From Hymenobacter sediminicola (lineage in GTDB: Bacteria > Bacteroidota > Bacteroidia > Cytophagales > Hymenobacteraceae), in the NCBI RefSeq assembly GCF_014250515.1, contig NZ_CP060202.1, positions 617,001-681,000 on the forward strand: a stretch of 64,000 bases of DNA, in the 5' to 3' direction. Of this stretch, positions 62,642-64,000 are shown piece after piece. A program made the translations under genes and the position numbers. The notes beneath the pieces are model-generated. The model was not told the DNA's origin. It saw only the letters and a list, made by a program, of their open reading frames with translations, and made no database searches. Each line of letters starts with the position of its first letter. The stretch's first letter is position 1.

Positions 62642-63754
62642 ATAACGCTTTGCTTACTTATAGTATGCAAAAAAGGTGACTAGTATAGGGAGATGTAGAG
62701 AAAGAAATTGCACGACTGATAATTACTCGCAATTGGTGTTATGGAGTAGTACTCGACGTAATACTTTTGACTTAGCTATGCATTGCCAGATAATTATAAG
62801 TTGTATTAAATGCCTTTCCAATAGAGGAAGCAGTTTTAGCCAAGCGGTGCAATTTTAGAATCGCACACTTGATAACATTCTCGGTGCGCCCGATTACAAC
62901 TGGGGACGTAGCTGCGATACACACCAAATTTTTGACTTCTCCTCGTCGGCGGCCGTTGAACCGTTGCTGCCAGACAGTACTTCCGGCCCTAGCCATCGGT
63001 GTTATGCTAAGGCCTGTAACCGCCAAGTATCGTACGCAATGTACTGCGTATTGACGATAGGAAGACTGTGGAAAGCGCTGCCTAGGAGCAGTCTCCGCGG
63101 TCCAGACCCGTTCCAGCAACGACCCCATGCTGGGGTGAGCAGGAGAATTTGGTCCAGTGGCTTAGTCGATGTACGCCAAACTCACCGTTTAGCCCGTCAA
63201 GGCCGTCACTTCCTCAGCCAGCGCGTTCAATTGAGTCCAGTTCTGGGTGCTGGCTGGGGCACTAAGCGCAGCCCGTAAGTGTCCCAACGAGTCGACGGCC
63301 ACGTGAACCTTACTGCCTTTATGCCCTTTGTCTCCGTCGCATTCAACACATTGATGTCATGACTCCGGAAATATACGTCCTGCTTCTGTGCGTCTCGGCT
63401 AGACCACCTTACAACTTTTTTTCGAGATAGGTACCCACATTTTTCACCCTGCTATCCGAGTGTAATGGGTACTCGTGTTCAAATTGATAGACTGCAAGAT
63501 ACCCCTTATTTAAATTGTGTCTATTTAGATACATTGTTCGTATTCAATCACATAGTGTAGAATTTGGTTTTTGCTTGGATGATAAAAAGGGTATAGGTTG
63601 CCTTTGTAATGGTCTTCGGGATACCAATTCTAAGCTACATTATTTCATTGAAGGCTTTCACAATGATGCATCTGTCTTTGTGAGCCATAGTTCTGCTGAC
63701 CTTGCCTGACTGCAAGCGACAGTCTGGCTAATTCGTGGATTTATTAATCAGTTG
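62642..63754. other. 1.1-kb region of decayed mobile-element DNA
   Basis: Apart from the IS5-type remnant (63192-63338 on the minus strand) there is no convincing gene. Minus-strand sequence from 63188 to about 62775 remains largely open with one stop after VSLAYID, and could be a degenerate continuation. A 64-codon plus-strand frame (63515-63709, MCLFRYIVRIQSHSVEFGFC) is unassigned. The DNA just upstream of tnsA could contain a transposon end, but I see no clear repeated sites. Confidence 0.5.
63192..63338 (-). pseudogene. IS5-type transposase remnant
   Basis: The minus strand reads GDKGHKGSKVHVAVDSLGHL and continues to TQNWTQLNALAEEVTALTG before a stop. This is the central part of an IS5-group DDE transposase, including the catalytic-region VHVAVD and the LxALAEEV helix. 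The frame before and after is broken, so the IS is dead. Confidence 0.7.
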
Positions 63755-64000
63755 ATGAATACAGCTATAACAAATCCGGTTCGTAGGATTCAGCCCTCAA
63801 CGCGTTCCATTCGTGGTCAAATCAGCAGTAATAAAAACGGACGGGCACCGCAATACGAATCTTCTCTGGAGCGAGACTTGCTGCAACTTCTGGAATTCGA
63901 TGATTGTGTGGAATCCTATTGTGAGCAACCCATTACCATCGAGTACGTGCACGAAGGAACTGTGAGACGCTATACCCCCGATGTGCTGGTATACTATCGT
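63755..64000 (+). CDS. tnsA: Tn7-like TnsA endonuclease, 5' part (runs off the window)
   Basis: 82 residues to the edge, from ATG 63755. RSIRGQISSNKNGRAPQYES, then LERDLLQLLEFDDCVESYCE, EQPITIEYVHEG and RRYTPDVLVYY match the N-terminal catalytic domain of TnsA-like endonucleases (catalytic Glu in YESSLERD, Asp in TPDVLV). TnsA cuts the 5' ends of the transposon while TnsB cuts and joins the 3' ends. The gene points away from the cargo genes in this window; tnsB and tnsC would be expected next. Confidence 0.88.
   Translation, partial: MNTAITNPVRRIQPSTRSIRGQISSNKNGRAPQYESSLERDLLQLLEFDDCVESYCEQPITIEYVHEGTVRRYTPDVLVYYR

Noticed and set aside
62772..63128. 118-codon minus-strand frame as a gene
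   Set aside because: It starts within the decayed transposase region, has odd composition, and no family features.

Overview
The window is a piece of a high-GC Bacteroidetes chromosome, most likely Hymenobacter or a close relative (Cytophagales). This rests on several signs: about 60% GC core genes; several exact or near-exact Bacteroidetes promoters (-7 box TAnnTTTG, e.g. at 5440, 38765, 42840, 43586, 45602 and 48820) with few Shine-Dalgarno sites; PorT-like barrels, a TonB-plug protein and MORN/YwqK-type proteins; and a family of helical Ala-rich proteins. No search could be run, so the genus is an inference.

Layout. 1-9,004 is core: a GNAT tail, a hotdog thioesterase, a NYN nuclease fused to a cold-shock domain, a YdjM-like hydrolase, a MORN-like protein and mfd. 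9,064-11,422 is a sharply AT-rich (~30% GC) two-gene insert: an OLD/DUF3696-type ATPase and an unknown partner, which looks like an acquired defence module. It is followed by a nine-unit 21-bp tandem repeat and an Ala-rich protein. 12.7-31.4 kb is core and accessory metabolism: YtcJ amidohydrolase, GNAT, lipoproteins with OmpA domains, an MG2/TonB-plug protein, an orphan ABC ATPase, an orphan HsdR-N nuclease, uvrA, tpiA, and an OmpA lipoprotein gene broken at an A9 tract. 31.5-48.7 kb holds prmA, a 1,834-residue secreted protein, plsY, an M20 peptidase, five tandem PorT-like outer-membrane proteins, a PagL-like deacylase and pyrD, then tRNA-Lys.

From 49,552 to the end is a genomic island inside yifB (comM family). 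Only the last third of yifB remains, abutting the island. The island carries, all on the minus strand, (i) a sigma-54 activator of RtcR type with a CARF-like N-terminus, (ii) a complete type III CBASS operon (CD-NTase, HORMA, TRIP13-like ATPase, 2TM-NUDIX effector), and (iii) a 2,085-residue STAND/AAA-type NTPase translationally coupled to a 408-residue protein ending in a HEPN-like motif. On the plus strand at the right edge a TnsA endonuclease gene begins, which points to a Tn7-like element as the vehicle. A decayed IS5-type transposase lies between.

Functionally the most interesting parts are the island's CBASS with its dedicated CARF-sigma54 regulator, the giant NTPase plus HEPN-like pair (with a G10 tract in the NTPase gene that could vary in phase), and the AT-rich ATPase pair behind mfd. 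Two perfect or near-perfect long inverted repeats flank the CBASS operon.
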